Shown piece by piece: positions 28,775 to 38,663 of a stretch of 64,000 bases of DNA (position 1 is the stretch's first letter; the number at the start of each line of letters is the position of its first letter). The stretch spans positions 434,001 to 498,000 of the forward strand of contig CAKMXJ010000011.1 in the NCBI GenBank assembly GCA_928724745.1. Direction: 5' to 3'. This DNA is from Anthracocystis setariae. Lineage: Eukaryota > Basidiomycota > Ustilaginomycetes > Ustilaginales > Ustilaginaceae. Made by a program: the position numbers and the translations under genes. The notes beneath the pieces were generated by a model, which did no database searches, was not told the DNA's origin, and saw only the letters and a program-made list of their open reading frames with translations.

Positions 28775-31114
28775 TCAAGGATGGGACGATGGATGGTAGA
28801 CACTGCCCAACTTGGTATCCCATCCAGCCTTGCCGATCGTCTCGCCGTTGCCCTCCCTGTGCTGCGCTTCTAGATACTCCAACCCGCGAGACAATTCCAA
28901 CCACGCCTCGGTGCCTTTGACGTACCTGGCGCCCAGCCATCCGAACGCTTTCTTCTCCGCCACCGCCGCCACGTAGCCCAACCACAACGCCAAAGTCACC
29001 CTCCAGCCTTCCGCCGACTCCCTGTCCGCACCTGCATTGGCCGAAGTCGAGATGCCAACGGTGCTCAACCGTTCCAGCACCTCGGCTTGATCCTGCGACG
29101 GCGTGGCGCGCAGGTGCGAATTGAGCTGAAAGTCAAACACCCACTTGCGCACGCCTCGCATACTGACGGGCCCGGGGGCGAAAAAATCGTCAAAGTCCGC
29201 CGTGGAACTCACCCCCCACCTCCTTCCCACCATACTTCCCAGCAATAATGCAAGCCTGGCAGGCTTGTACGTCATGAGATCCGTATATACGCCGTATGAC
29301 CTTGTATAGATGACCAACTTCCTCGGCTTGCCTTCTGAATTTGAACCGATGTGTAAGCCCTCATCCGCAGGATCCGTCGACTCGATATCCACCGTCCACG
29401 CTTCCTTCTTGTGCTCCTCCAACTCGTGCACTCGTCGTTCGAGCAGATCGGCAACATACGCTTTGGCGACCGTCTCACCCCACCCGGGATCGGGATAGAC
29501 CAGGCCTACACTTGCCTCCTGTTTGTTCGAAGGCGGTGCGGAGGATCGATGTGGCTGGATGCGATTGACTGGCGGAGGCAGGCCCACTCCGTCGAACGAC
29601 GACGACCCTGGCTCACTGACTTGGACAATGTCGGGTCGACCGAACGCATCGAGCCGTTTCGCAAAGTGCAGCTTCCCTGCTTCCCACAAAATCCGGAAGA
29701 AGGTCAGCAGAAGGTCGACCGGCTGACGCAGCAGTGCAGCGTAAAGGGTGGCGGGGCACAGCGGCCGCACACACCGCCCAACGTACGACGACGTGGACGC
29801 CTTGGTGCCCATGCGCGGCGAGACCGAATCCAACGTCGCCATGAGCTTCTTGACCAACTTCGGCGGCTGATCTGCACACGCATCCTCCGCTTCAACAAGC
29901 AGCAACAGCCGAACACCGAGAGTGAACACGCCACCTTGCTGTGCAAACGGCTCTTTGAGGAACAACCGATAGTAGCCACCTCGATCATTGAAAGGCGACA
30001 CGTGGAACGACCTCGGGAACGTCCACTGATGGTCGTACCCGGCCCTCTTGACCTCCCCTCCATCCGCATCGTCCTCGTTCTTCCCCGCCTCCAGGACGTA
30101 GATGTGACGCTCGCTGAAAGTGTTGTGCACTTCGAGCACGACTAGCCAGAATGGCCCGCGTTTGTGCTCGTGCGTCTTTCTCGCCGGCGGGGCCAACGGC
30201 GCTTTGCCAAATTCGTAGGGGCGGTAGCAGTAGTGCACGGTGAGAGGATTGATGCCTGTGATGCCAGCGATGGACGGCATGGTCACCGTCCACACATGCC
30301 CGAGTTCATCGCGCCAGTCCTTCCACGCCGGTACACCCGTTTCGGTGACATCGGAGCGCGAGGCATCCAAGTCTTGCGGTCCCACAGAGAGAAAGCCTTG
30401 CTCGCGCAGCTCGTAGGCGAGCTTAAGCAGCACTGAGCCAGAGATCCACTTGGCCTTGTCACCGCTTACTGCGTTGGATGCATTCTGCTGGTCGTCGTCG
30501 GTGTCCTTGGTCGAGCAAGTGGGAATGTGCGTGCGCAGATATCCACTCGGATGCAATCCCGTAAGAGACCAAGAGTACCGATCATTTCGATTTCGCTTCT
30601 CCTCCAGCCTTCTGCGTTCGATCCTCTCTGCTGCGCGCATCTTGGCTTTCCAGTCCTGCTTCTCTCCGCCCGCCACGTCTCCGTCGCCCGCCGGCGTGAC
30701 TCCACGCCGATCCGCCAGTGCGGTCTCGTCGACAAATTCGGGCTCGAGCACGGGTCCTTTCCACGAAAACGCATGGCCGGTGTCGAGTTTGCGTGTCTCC
30801 AGCTGATCGAGACGGAGGGCGAGGTAGAGGGTGTTGTAGCGGAAAGCATGTTTCGATGGGGTGGGGAGGAAGCGAGCGTGCCGGGTTTCGGCTGGTAAGA
30901 CATAGGCCGAGGTGGACGAGGAGATTTTGGGTGTGAAGAGACGTTCGAGCAAAGGGGGTAGACGTTGCACCAGCCAAAGTCCTAGTAGAAGGTATAGCGG
31001 GATGGCTTTGCGAGACGCCAGCCACTCGGTCGAGAGCCACGAAGAGGTCGACGTGATGCTTCCCAAGCTGCCCAACCACGTCGAGGAGCCGACAAGTGAC
31101 GATGTATTCGTCAT
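28775..31114 (-). CDS. DUF1365-domain membrane-anchored protein
   Basis: A 779-residue intron-free ORF of unknown biochemical function. An N-terminal hydrophobic segment (~37-50, IPLYLLLGLWLVQRLPPLL) probably anchors it. The DUF1365 signatures follow: RHARFLPTPSKHAFRYNTLY at ~78, then INPLTVHYCYRPYE, VVLEVHNTFSERHIYVL and FHVSPFNDRGGYYRLFL. DUF1365 proteins occur widely in bacteria and fungi, often near genes for lipid or cyclopropane fatty-acid metabolism; the function is not established. The C-terminal third (~480-779) includes a conserved-looking YTRSYGVYTDLMTYKPARLA segment typical of fungal members. Divergent from the DUF4604 gene (262 bp) and convergent with RFA3. Confidence 0.85.
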   Translation of the reverse strand: MTNTSSLVGSSTWLGSLGSITSTSSWLSTEWLASRKAIPLYLLLGLWLVQRLPPLLERLFTPKISSSTSAYVLPAETRHARFLPTPSKHAFRYNTLYLALRLDQLETRKLDTGHAFSWKGPVLEPEFVDETALADRRGVTPAGDGDVAGGEKQDWKAKMRAAERIERRRLEEKRNRNDRYSWSLTGLHPSGYLRTHIPTCSTKDTDDDQQNASNAVSGDKAKWISGSVLLKLAYELREQGFLSVGPQDLDASRSDVTETGVPAWKDWRDELGHVWTVTMPSIAGITGINPLTVHYCYRPYEFGKAPLAPPARKTHEHKRGPFWLVVLEVHNTFSERHIYVLEAGKNEDDADGGEVKRAGYDHQWTFPRSFHVSPFNDRGGYYRLFLKEPFAQQGGVFTLGVRLLLLVEAEDACADQPPKLVKKLMATLDSVSPRMGTKASTSSYVGRCVRPLCPATLYAALLRQPVDLLLTFFRILWEAGKLHFAKRLDAFGRPDIVQVSEPGSSSFDGVGLPPPVNRIQPHRSSAPPSNKQEASVGLVYPDPGWGETVAKAYVADLLERRVHELEEHKKEAWTVDIESTDPADEGLHIGSNSEGKPRKLVIYTRSYGVYTDLMTYKPARLALLLGSMVGRRWGVSSTADFDDFFAPGPVSMRGVRKWVFDFQLNSHLRATPSQDQAEVLERLSTVGISTSANAGADRESAEGWRVTLALWLGYVAAVAEKKAFGWLGARYVKGTEAWLELSRGLEYLEAQHREGNGETIGKAGWDTKLGSVYHPSSHP

Positions 31115-31376
31115 CTTTCCCAGCAGCTATCGAGAATCGAGGTCCAGGCACGTGTTCAGGATGGTTGCGGCTCTATACCTGGACCAGGGCCATGTTGGTA
31201 GTTGGAGAGGAAGAAGGTGACCAGGTGTATGCAAGCTGAGCACAGACCGAACCTCCACAAACACGCGACGCCCGCGGAACGGCGGAACGTCCACATCGCC
31301 CGTGCCTGGCATTTAGTTTAGGGTCCAAGCGAACTTTTGTTCCTTCCACTTTCTCCCCTATCTATCCTCCATCACC

Positions 31377-32045
31377 ATGTCGGGTCGCAAAGGAAATTTA
31401 GCGTCTCGTTCGCTCGAATACCGCGCACCGGAAGTGCCTAGCTTCCTCAAGGCGCTCAAAGCGCAGGTCGCGTCCTCCGATCGATACGCTCGACCCCGTT
31501 CGAGTGGTGGCGACGAACTCGATTCGTTGGTCTCGTCCGCCTCATCCGGAAAGCGAAAGGTGCGCGATGATGAAGACGACCTTGGTCTGGATAGCGACGA
31601 CGAGATGAACGGCGCACAGGTCGTCGTACTGAAAGATGGAAAGCATCTATCCCATGAAGAAGCGCTCACCGTCAAAGCGGGACTTGCCAAACAAGAGCAA
31701 GCCACCTCGTCTTCCAGCGGTGCCGATTCCCACTCCCAGAAGATCGCCATCGGCGGCGCACCTGCTAAGAAGAAAAGAGAAGCGATCACAATGAAGGAAG
31801 AACCGAAGGGAACATCGATCGCATCGACCGTCGAAACACCCATCGCCGAGAAAAAGCGAGGCAAGAGTGGAGGCCTCGAGGACGTCAAGGAGCTGATTCG
31901 CAAAGACAGAGCGGCACACGCATCCCACCCCTCCAACGGCAATGAAGGCAAGAGCAAAGAAGAAAAGAGGAAGGAGAAGAACGCACAAGCCAAAAAGCTC
32001 AAAGCCAAAGCAGGCAAGGGATTGAGCTTCGACCTCGACGACTAG
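31377..32045 (+). CDS. DUF4604 (KIAA1143-like) nuclear-type small protein
   Basis: 222 residues of unknown function. The family features are an N-terminal LEYRAPEVPSFLKALKAQV segment, a central acidic DDEMNGAQVVVLKDGKHLS block and a Lys-rich tail ending AKAGKGLSFDLDD. These match the DUF4604 family, whose human member is KIAA1143. It is highly charged and probably disordered, with Lys-rich nuclear-localisation-like stretches at ~125-135 and ~195-210. The ATG at 31377 has a good ATCACC context. It is convergent with RCY1, with only 80 bp between stops, so the 3' UTRs probably overlap. Confidence 0.8.
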   Translation: MSGRKGNLASRSLEYRAPEVPSFLKALKAQVASSDRYARPRSSGGDELDSLVSSASSGKRKVRDDEDDLGLDSDDEMNGAQVVVLKDGKHLSHEEALTVKAGLAKQEQATSSSSGADSHSQKIAIGGAPAKKKREAITMKEEPKGTSIASTVETPIAEKKRGKSGGLEDVKELIRKDRAAHASHPSNGNEGKSKEEKRKEKNAQAKKLKAKAGKGLSFDLDD

Positions 32046-32125
32046 TCCTGCCCCCTGCGCACGATCTCAACATATACCCCACACTGCACACAATGAGACC
32101 GGACCTTTAAAGATGCTGATTGCTT

Positions 32126-35100
32126 TCAGCAAATGATACAATCCTCCGATACCTTGAACCCAAAGATCTCGTGGTCGATCTGCTTTTCGATGTGACGAAA
32201 GTCGTTGCGACTCTTGAGGAACTCGTACAACTCTTCCTGACCAAACACGAACCCATCCTCCCTCGCCGATGCCCTGGCCGACGTGGCTGCACTGTCCTTG
32301 TTCTTCAGCAGCGCGATGAGCTCCTTGCCATCCACGATGTAGTAGTTGGCGAGCGTCTTGAGCGAGTTGTAGAACCTCGGCACATCGGGCTCCTTGGACC
32401 TGAGCGAAGCGACAAAGGCTGAAATGTGATTGAGATCCGAGATCAGTTGAAACCCTCCCGTCTGGCTGATCTGAAGCGACTTGAGATGCTTGGTAAGGAT
32501 GGTGAACAGCCGCAACGCCACTTCCGTATAGAACAGATCGAGGATCTCGCGATCCGTAGCTCCGACCAGCAACGAGCAGTGGAAGCGCAGCACCTCGATG
32601 GTCGAGCGGGTCGCACGTGTAGAACTGTCGAGGTCCGCCATACTGGTCGCATCCTGTCCAGCATAGTCGAGCGGATCGCGTTGCGAGAACAGAATCCATT
32701 CCGCTCGCTTCATCAACAGATCCACCGACACCGACAACCCACTGGCGACGAACTCATCCAGAATGCCTTCGAACGCCTTCTTGGCTCGCACCACCGGGTT
32801 GAGAAAATCATCCGCATCCAGCTTCACCACCGGAACCAACGTTTGCGCATAGTAGACCGCACAAAGCTGTTGGATCGTATCGGCGATGTGCGTCAATTCG
32901 AAGAACTGAACGAGCGGCAGCACCTCCGCACCTCCCTCCTCTGTGCTGCTGCCGCCGTCCTTACCAGGTTTCGCCGCAGCATCGTTGTCGGAGAGCGGAT
33001 TCCACTGCTTGATCTCCTCGGTCGCTTTGGTGAAGCCGGGTGCAATGTGCTGCTCGCCAAGGACCTGGAAGAGCGAAAGACACACCTCCTCCATCTCCTC
33101 TTTGACTCGACGTCCGTTAGCAGTGGTTGGCTGATAGACCATGAACGCTTCCATCCTCTTGAGAGACTCGCGATTGATCTGGATCAAGGACAGGGCTGTG
33201 TCGAGGGATAAGAGCAACTGGAGACCAGCAAACCGATTCCGCTTCGAAGCACCCCCTTTCTCTGCAAATTCGGCCCCGCCATTGGAAAGGGTCGGCTTCT
33301 CGGCCATTGGCGTCACGTACGACTGCTTCTCGTCGAACCCGGACCGCTCTCGCGTGGCAGACGGGTCGACGCTTTGCAGTGTGCCTGCTCCCCAATTTCC
33401 GGCGTGGCTTGAATCGACGCTCGACTCGATCCAGGCATGGCCGTTGGCGCCTTTGCTCTTCTCGTCCCATTCGTCGTCCGCACCTGCAAACTGTGCAAAA
33501 GCTGTGGGTGGCTCTTTGCTTTTAGGATCCACGTCTTCCTCGTCACTGTCGTCATTGTCGATGACCGGACCTTCGGGTCCCCCCAGCACCTCCTTGCTGA
33601 AGTCGACATAGCCGTTGTTTGCAGCCATATCCTTTCCAGTCGGTGTCGGTGTCGAACCTCGCGCTGGCGTTGTCAGACCGGAATCGATGCCGCCGGAAGC
33701 GCGCAGCCCGGCGCTCGAACTGTGCTGCCATCTGAGCGGATTGAGCTGGCTGAGACCCGTACCAGCGGTTCGAATCACCGCGCCACCTACAGCGCCAGCT
33801 GCGCGCGGGACCACGGTGACAGGCATCAGCAGCACATTCTTGAAGCCACTGAGCACGTTGCGCTTGACCTGTGCCGGGTTTTCGCTCGCCAAGAACGTGG
33901 TGTCCATGGTCTTGGCCGTCTTGGCCCGAGTGGCGGAGCCCGTCTTCCGTGTCGAGGACCCCGATGCAGATGCACTACCGTCTTCATCGCAAAGATCCAC
34001 CATGACGTGTCGGACCCAGTCACGCTCTTCTTGCAAGTACTCGTCGAGATGCGCTTCGAACATGGCAAGCACGATGGACCGACACCGTTCCGGCGTGATG
34101 AACTCTTCGTGACGCGGCTCGATCTTCTCGAGCGCATCGGCGAATTTGAGCGCTTGCGAAAAGGTCGCCGCAGCCGCCTGCAGGTAGATGTGCATGTCTA
34201 CGGAATGCGCCTTGGTCAGGATCCCGTTGATGTAGTCTCCGACCACCTCGTTGGCTATCCGACTGGCGAAGGCAAGCAGGACTTGCTGCTCTGGAGGAAA
34301 GATGCGTGCAACGAGCGCACCATCCGTTTCGAAGTTCGACAGAACGTCAGCCATAAACCCATCCATGGCGGTAAAGTCCAAAGCTGTCCGGTTTTGGTTG
34401 GAGGAGACAAAGTTGGACTCGGGTCGATGGGTGGTTTTTTTGAAGAGAGCGTCGCGCTTCTCGAGGAAGCTGAGGGCAGCAGCAGAGCCAGGATGATCGA
34501 GCAAAGCCAGGAAGTTGGCCGTATCGCCGTCCGATGCCGTCGTAGGAAAATGGGAGGAGGCAGAACGTTCGGAGGTAGACGTGGCCAGATGCCAGATGAG
34601 CGCGGCGTGTTCCCGCATGTCGGCCTCGGCGCGCTCGATGGCTTTGGTGACGTCCATTCCTCTTTGCCCTGCACGCAAAGCATCAGCACGCCTAGCATCT
34701 GCCCCCTCAAAGGCAGAGAGAAGGACACCTTCCAGATAATCGGCGGCCTCTCGAATAGACATGCGAAGTCTCCATTGATCCTGATCGTGGGTCTCGTCCG
34801 AGAGTCCTGCTTCCGAAGGACTCGATCGGGCGTTCCGAGGCTTGGCAAACGAGCCGAGAACAAGCGAGCCTGTGAAACGAGCAATGTTGCAGATCATATA
34901 CGCCTGGGAGGATAGGGAGGATAAGCTCAGGTCGGTGAACACGAGCGAAGTGGTGGGCGAGGTCTCGAAGAGGATGCTTTGGACGAAGGGTTTGAGCAAG
35001 ATGGCGATGCGCTTGAAGGTCTGGTAGGCCGAGTCGTTCTCGGTGCTCGGGGTCGGCAGCTTCGATTCGGAGCGGTATGAGAATACAGGAGCTGACGAGA

Positions 35101-35635
35101 AGCTTTGCCCTGACTGGCTCGTCGATACGAATCCACCAAAGCTCTCATCATCGGGACTCGCGATGGTAGCTGCTTCAAATTCGCCAAAGTCGTCCTCGTT
35201 GCTGTCGACAACGGCTGAGCCCAGCGTGTTGGTCTTTGCACCCTTGACATGGGTGCTATTCTTGCGGCTGGGCGGTTGAGTCAATGATCCGACTGTGGAC
35301 AGGTCGGGTCGGTAGCGGACATGATGGCCAGGCACTTGCTTATATTGGAGAAATGCAAGCTTCTGAGCCCACAGCCTGTCATCTGCCACAAAGCGAGCGA
35401 GTGCTCTCGCTGCGAGCGCACAGCTCGGCAAATCCGCGACTGGCACGTAACTGAGGATGCGCTGGACCACGATGGACGGAAGCGATCCGATGGCGAACGG
35501 GTCGAGCGACACATCGTTGACGTTGGTGGATGCTGCGGCTGGCGTCGATGCAAGGGAGCTTCTTCTGCCAGTCGGCAAGACCGAAGCTGCCGAAGTCTTG
35601 GTGGTCGGAACGAGAGGCGCCCATTTGCTGTCCAT
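32126..35635 (-). CDS. RCY1: Recyclin-1-like F-box and Sec10-like protein with a CAAX end
   Basis: Rcy1 is an F-box protein with an exocyst Sec10-like body that acts in endocytic recycling of membrane proteins through Golgi and exocytic sites. The 1,169-residue intron-free ORF has an F-box at ~47-95 (LPSIVVQRILSYVPVADLPS, DDRLWAQKL), a Ser/Asp-rich stretch (~115-200) and then a long helical body with Sec10-like blocks (LVARIFPPEQQVLLAFASRI, LVPVVKLDADDFLNPV, FHCSLLVGATDREILDLFY). A disordered insert spans ~640-780. The last four residues, CIIC, form a CAAX box for prenylation, a feature also found at the end of yeast Rcy1 that is needed for membrane localisation. Start at 35635 precedes the F-box and is the only suitable Met. 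Confidence 0.9.
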   Translation of the reverse strand: MDSKWAPLVPTTKTSAASVLPTGRRSSLASTPAAASTNVNDVSLDPFAIGSLPSIVVQRILSYVPVADLPSCALAARALARFVADDRLWAQKLAFLQYKQVPGHHVRYRPDLSTVGSLTQPPSRKNSTHVKGAKTNTLGSAVVDSNEDDFGEFEAATIASPDDESFGGFVSTSQSGQSFSSAPVFSYRSESKLPTPSTENDSAYQTFKRIAILLKPFVQSILFETSPTTSLVFTDLSLSSLSSQAYMICNIARFTGSLVLGSFAKPRNARSSPSEAGLSDETHDQDQWRLRMSIREAADYLEGVLLSAFEGADARRADALRAGQRGMDVTKAIERAEADMREHAALIWHLATSTSERSASSHFPTTASDGDTANFLALLDHPGSAAALSFLEKRDALFKKTTHRPESNFVSSNQNRTALDFTAMDGFMADVLSNFETDGALVARIFPPEQQVLLAFASRIANEVVGDYINGILTKAHSVDMHIYLQAAAATFSQALKFADALEKIEPRHEEFITPERCRSIVLAMFEAHLDEYLQEERDWVRHVMVDLCDEDGSASASGSSTRKTGSATRAKTAKTMDTTFLASENPAQVKRNVLSGFKNVLLMPVTVVPRAAGAVGGAVIRTAGTGLSQLNPLRWQHSSSAGLRASGGIDSGLTTPARGSTPTPTGKDMAANNGYVDFSKEVLGGPEGPVIDNDDSDEEDVDPKSKEPPTAFAQFAGADDEWDEKSKGANGHAWIESSVDSSHAGNWGAGTLQSVDPSATRERSGFDEKQSYVTPMAEKPTLSNGGAEFAEKGGASKRNRFAGLQLLLSLDTALSLIQINRESLKRMEAFMVYQPTTANGRRVKEEMEEVCLSLFQVLGEQHIAPGFTKATEEIKQWNPLSDNDAAAKPGKDGGSSTEEGGAEVLPLVQFFELTHIADTIQQLCAVYYAQTLVPVVKLDADDFLNPVVRAKKAFEGILDEFVASGLSVSVDLLMKRAEWILFSQRDPLDYAGQDATSMADLDSSTRATRSTIEVLRFHCSLLVGATDREILDLFYTEVALRLFTILTKHLKSLQISQTGGFQLISDLNHISAFVASLRSKEPDVPRFYNSLKTLANYYIVDGKELIALLKNKDSAATSARASAREDGFVFGQEELYEFLKSRNDFRHIEKQIDHEIFGFKVSEDCIIC

Positions 35636-36123
35636 GGTGGAATTCCGTAGCGGCTATGTACGAATCCGCTTTGTTTTCGAACCGATCGATTATGGGGACA
35701 TGAGTAGCGCTTCCGTCTTCATGGCATAGCTTGTCAATCGATGGAGGTCGGTGCCACGATTCGGTTACGAAGCTGCAACTGTGAGTGTGGCAAGTAGGGC
35801 CAGGTAGAAAACGAAAGCGAACCAAATGCAAGTTTGTTGGAGAGGTATACGTGCCGTGGTGGTTTGAGCCCAGCCACCCTCCACTTGGCACGGCCGAGTC
35901 TCGCTGTGGCATTTTAAGATTTTGGTACCAGAAGGACCCTGAAGACGTTCCATCGAGAACTTGCCCATCATCACGCTCGATCTCCGCCTCTCGCCACACT
36001 GGTGTTTGATCGCTAAGCCCATGGCTTCAACATAGCTCGAAGGTGGCGAAGCGCTAACTCGATATCGGCACACAGGCCGGATCCAAGGCTCGGTGGCGCT
36101 GCACAATCAGTCACGGTTCGGAA
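35636..36123. promoter_or_regulatory. Divergent promoter region RCY1 / SPO7
   Basis: 488 bp between divergent starts. No gene, repeat or recognisable site was seen. Confidence 0.55.
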
Positions 36124-37206
36124 ATGCCGCCCAAATCATCGGCTCAGGCGAGGGGACGTTCGCAGCACGCCCGCAACGCCTCGGTTGCATCTCAGATTGC
36201 CAACGAGACCGAGGAGCCCTTCTTCCCTGCGGCAGATGCCGCTACGTTCCGCGATCTACTCATCTTCGAAGAGCGACTCAAGCAGAATGCAGCTCGGTTG
36301 CAAGCACGAAAACGAAAGTACGAGATGCTGCTGCTTGGATTTGTTGTGTTCATTCTATGCTTGACGCATTTGGTCTTCATCTCGCCGAGATCGTCGATAT
36401 GGCTGCAGTACAGCTTGACGGCGGTGTTCATGATCTGCCTTACGATCCTGTTCCTCTTCTTCGCCAGCGGGATGCACGCCGAACGAATCAGATCGGCCAA
36501 CAAGTTTGTTCCACAAGCGAATCGGAGCTTGCGCAACTTCAACATGTACCTCAACACACGCACCACCTCTTCAACGCGCTGGTGGTCCATTGGCCGTCTG
36601 CTCCGAAGCCATGAAGCACCCAGTAAAAGCACAAGCACAGCGACGCTAGAAGCAAACGGTCTCAACGACGTGGTGGACAAGGCGCTCCATCGAACCGGTG
36701 GCAACACCAAACGCTCTCTGCGTCCATCTAACAACGCTTCCAGCAGCTTGCCATCGAGCGGCTCGACGACTCCGCGCAGAGCCATTCCATCCATCCCTCC
36801 GTCGCGCAACCACCGAGGCGAGCTCATCTTTAGCAATCGGGTCAGTCCCGAGTTTCGCGAAGGGTACGAGAGATACAGAGCCGCCTTCGAGCGACGACGA
36901 GCCGAAAAGTTGGCTGCCAAACGGGCACAATCTTGGAAACGTTGGCTAGATTTCGTCTTGGGCCGCGACGCCAGGCAGCCGGCACCAAAGAACAGTTCAC
37001 ACTCGCGCCATTCGACAGCAGCAGCGGCCGCAGCAGCAGCCAGCTCCCGCTCCAGTGAGCGCCCACGTCAGCGCTCGACGCGCAACTCGAACGCGGCTCG
37101 ACGCTTGTCGCCTTCCCAACGCCCACCGAGTGAAGAAGGACTGAGCGATGACGGGTATCCACCCTCGTTTGCATCTGGGTCTCTGTCGGGCCACGAGTCT
37201 CTGTAG
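36124..37206 (+). CDS. SPO7: Spo7-like regulatory subunit of the Nem1-Spo7 phosphatase
   Basis: Spo7 anchors and activates Nem1 in the ER/nuclear envelope; the complex dephosphorylates the lipin Pah1, setting the balance between membrane phospholipid and triacylglycerol synthesis. The 360-residue ORF has the family layout: a Spo7 helix (FRDLLIFEERLKQNAARLQ, ~45-65), a basic KRKYE turn, two membrane spans (MLLLGFVVFILCLTHLVFI and LQYSLTAVFMICLTILFLFF), and the downstream conserved block FSNRVSPEFREGYERYRAAF at ~240-260. A Ser/Asn-rich insert separates the spans from this block, and a poly-Ala/Ser tail follows. The match rests on topology and the two flanking blocks. Confidence 0.83.
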   Translation: MPPKSSAQARGRSQHARNASVASQIANETEEPFFPAADAATFRDLLIFEERLKQNAARLQARKRKYEMLLLGFVVFILCLTHLVFISPRSSIWLQYSLTAVFMICLTILFLFFASGMHAERIRSANKFVPQANRSLRNFNMYLNTRTTSSTRWWSIGRLLRSHEAPSKSTSTATLEANGLNDVVDKALHRTGGNTKRSLRPSNNASSSLPSSGSTTPRRAIPSIPPSRNHRGELIFSNRVSPEFREGYERYRAAFERRRAEKLAAKRAQSWKRWLDFVLGRDARQPAPKNSSHSRHSTAAAAAAAASSRSSERPRQRSTRNSNAARRLSPSQRPPSEEGLSDDGYPPSFASGSLSGHESL

Positions 37207-38663
37207 CATTTGGGACGCTTTGCACCCAGGCGCCTTGTTCATTGTAATCCTAGCATGATCGACTCCGTTCACGCGTCGTGATCTGAAACTGTTGTGGATA
37301 GGGCAACGTCTGGCAAGGTAGGAACGCTAACGGCCCATGACACGAGCCCTGGCCGCTGAGATGCGCGGCGGCGTGTCTCGACACGCTACTGGACGCTCAA
37401 GTATATGAGTCGCATAGAAGCCAAGACAGAGTTCTTGCTCTTGTGAGGGCAGCATGGGCGCAGCAGCACCACGAAAGACGGCGCAGCACATGTCTCTCGG
37501 CTAGGTGAGTTCATCATGCGTGGATCGAGACGGGAGCCTCTTGCGGAGACACGGTAAGGATCGCTGTTGGCTGCATGATCTAGGGCGTACAGTGGAACAG
37601 CGTCTGCAAGCGCCCGCAGTGTCTGGGCGCAAAAGTGATGCAGGCAGAAACGCATGCGTTCGTAATTTCCATGTTGTTTTTCAAGCCTCCTTTTTTCAAC
37701 GTCTTTTACAGTAACATGGCAGGGCGCCAAATTTGTTTCATCGTGGTCAGGCAGCCTTTTTATCGTGCAACGCCCGGGTCTGCGCTTGGACGATCAAGAT
37801 GGCACGACGACAACCGACCCAAGCAGATGATACTGGGAGAGACGATACCCGGAAAGGCGTTATAGTTGCCATCCTCCTGTCAGCAGACATGCCCTTGCTA
37901 GTAGGTCACAGAACCTCCACCTACGCAGATATGCGCTGACCGCATTGAGTGTTAGACCGAAGCAACGATGGCTTACTCGATGTTTCAAATTAAGCGACGC
38001 TTTGGGCCAATATAGAGGCAGGCGTGTCTCGCGTCGGTGCGTCCACAAACATGATGTGTGGTTCCCCGTCGGTCTGATGTCCGCTTGTTGGAGTGAAACA
38101 TGATGATCGTGTACGGCAGCGGTGCGCAGTAATCGAGACGACTTTCCCTTTTTGGGTGGGTGTTGTTCTCGCCTCCTACGTGCAGCTGCCGCCGCCGCTG
38201 TGCTTCGCCTGTGTGTGCATCTCCTTGCCGCCCAAATCCAACTCCGAGCCATCCACTCCATCCCTGCATCTTTACCCTCTCGTCTCGATTCAACGCTAAG
38301 CCGATAGCTTAAGCCAAGCCCGGTCAAGTCGATTTGCGTGGCCGGCGCCGTTCATATACTCCATCCTATCCTCTCTCAGCCAGGTCGCATTCCTTTGCAT
38401 CGTCCCTCCGCTTGCAAATGGTTGCTAGGCGGTCTTGCTCCACCCTCTCTAGACAAAGTCAGCTTCTCTTTCTCCTACCAGCACCACAAACACAAATGTA
38501 TTGACCCTGATCGATCTGCCCTCACGACCAGCAGCACGCCGCCGTCACTCGCTGCCATCCGACGTCGCCTTGCGCCTGGCTCGCTTCGACCAGGTCAAGC
38601 ATCTCCACTTGGTCGCCGGACTGGAGCCGCTTTCGGCTTGTTCGCGCTCGTCGCGAAACCACC
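37207..38663. promoter_or_regulatory. Gene-free region between SPO7 and the carrier-fusion gene
   Basis: About 1.46 kb holding the SPO7 3' end and the promoter/leader of the next gene. ORFs here are short and unlike protein. The last 300 bp is C/T-rich with many CACC words. No RNA gene or repeat array was found. Confidence 0.55.
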
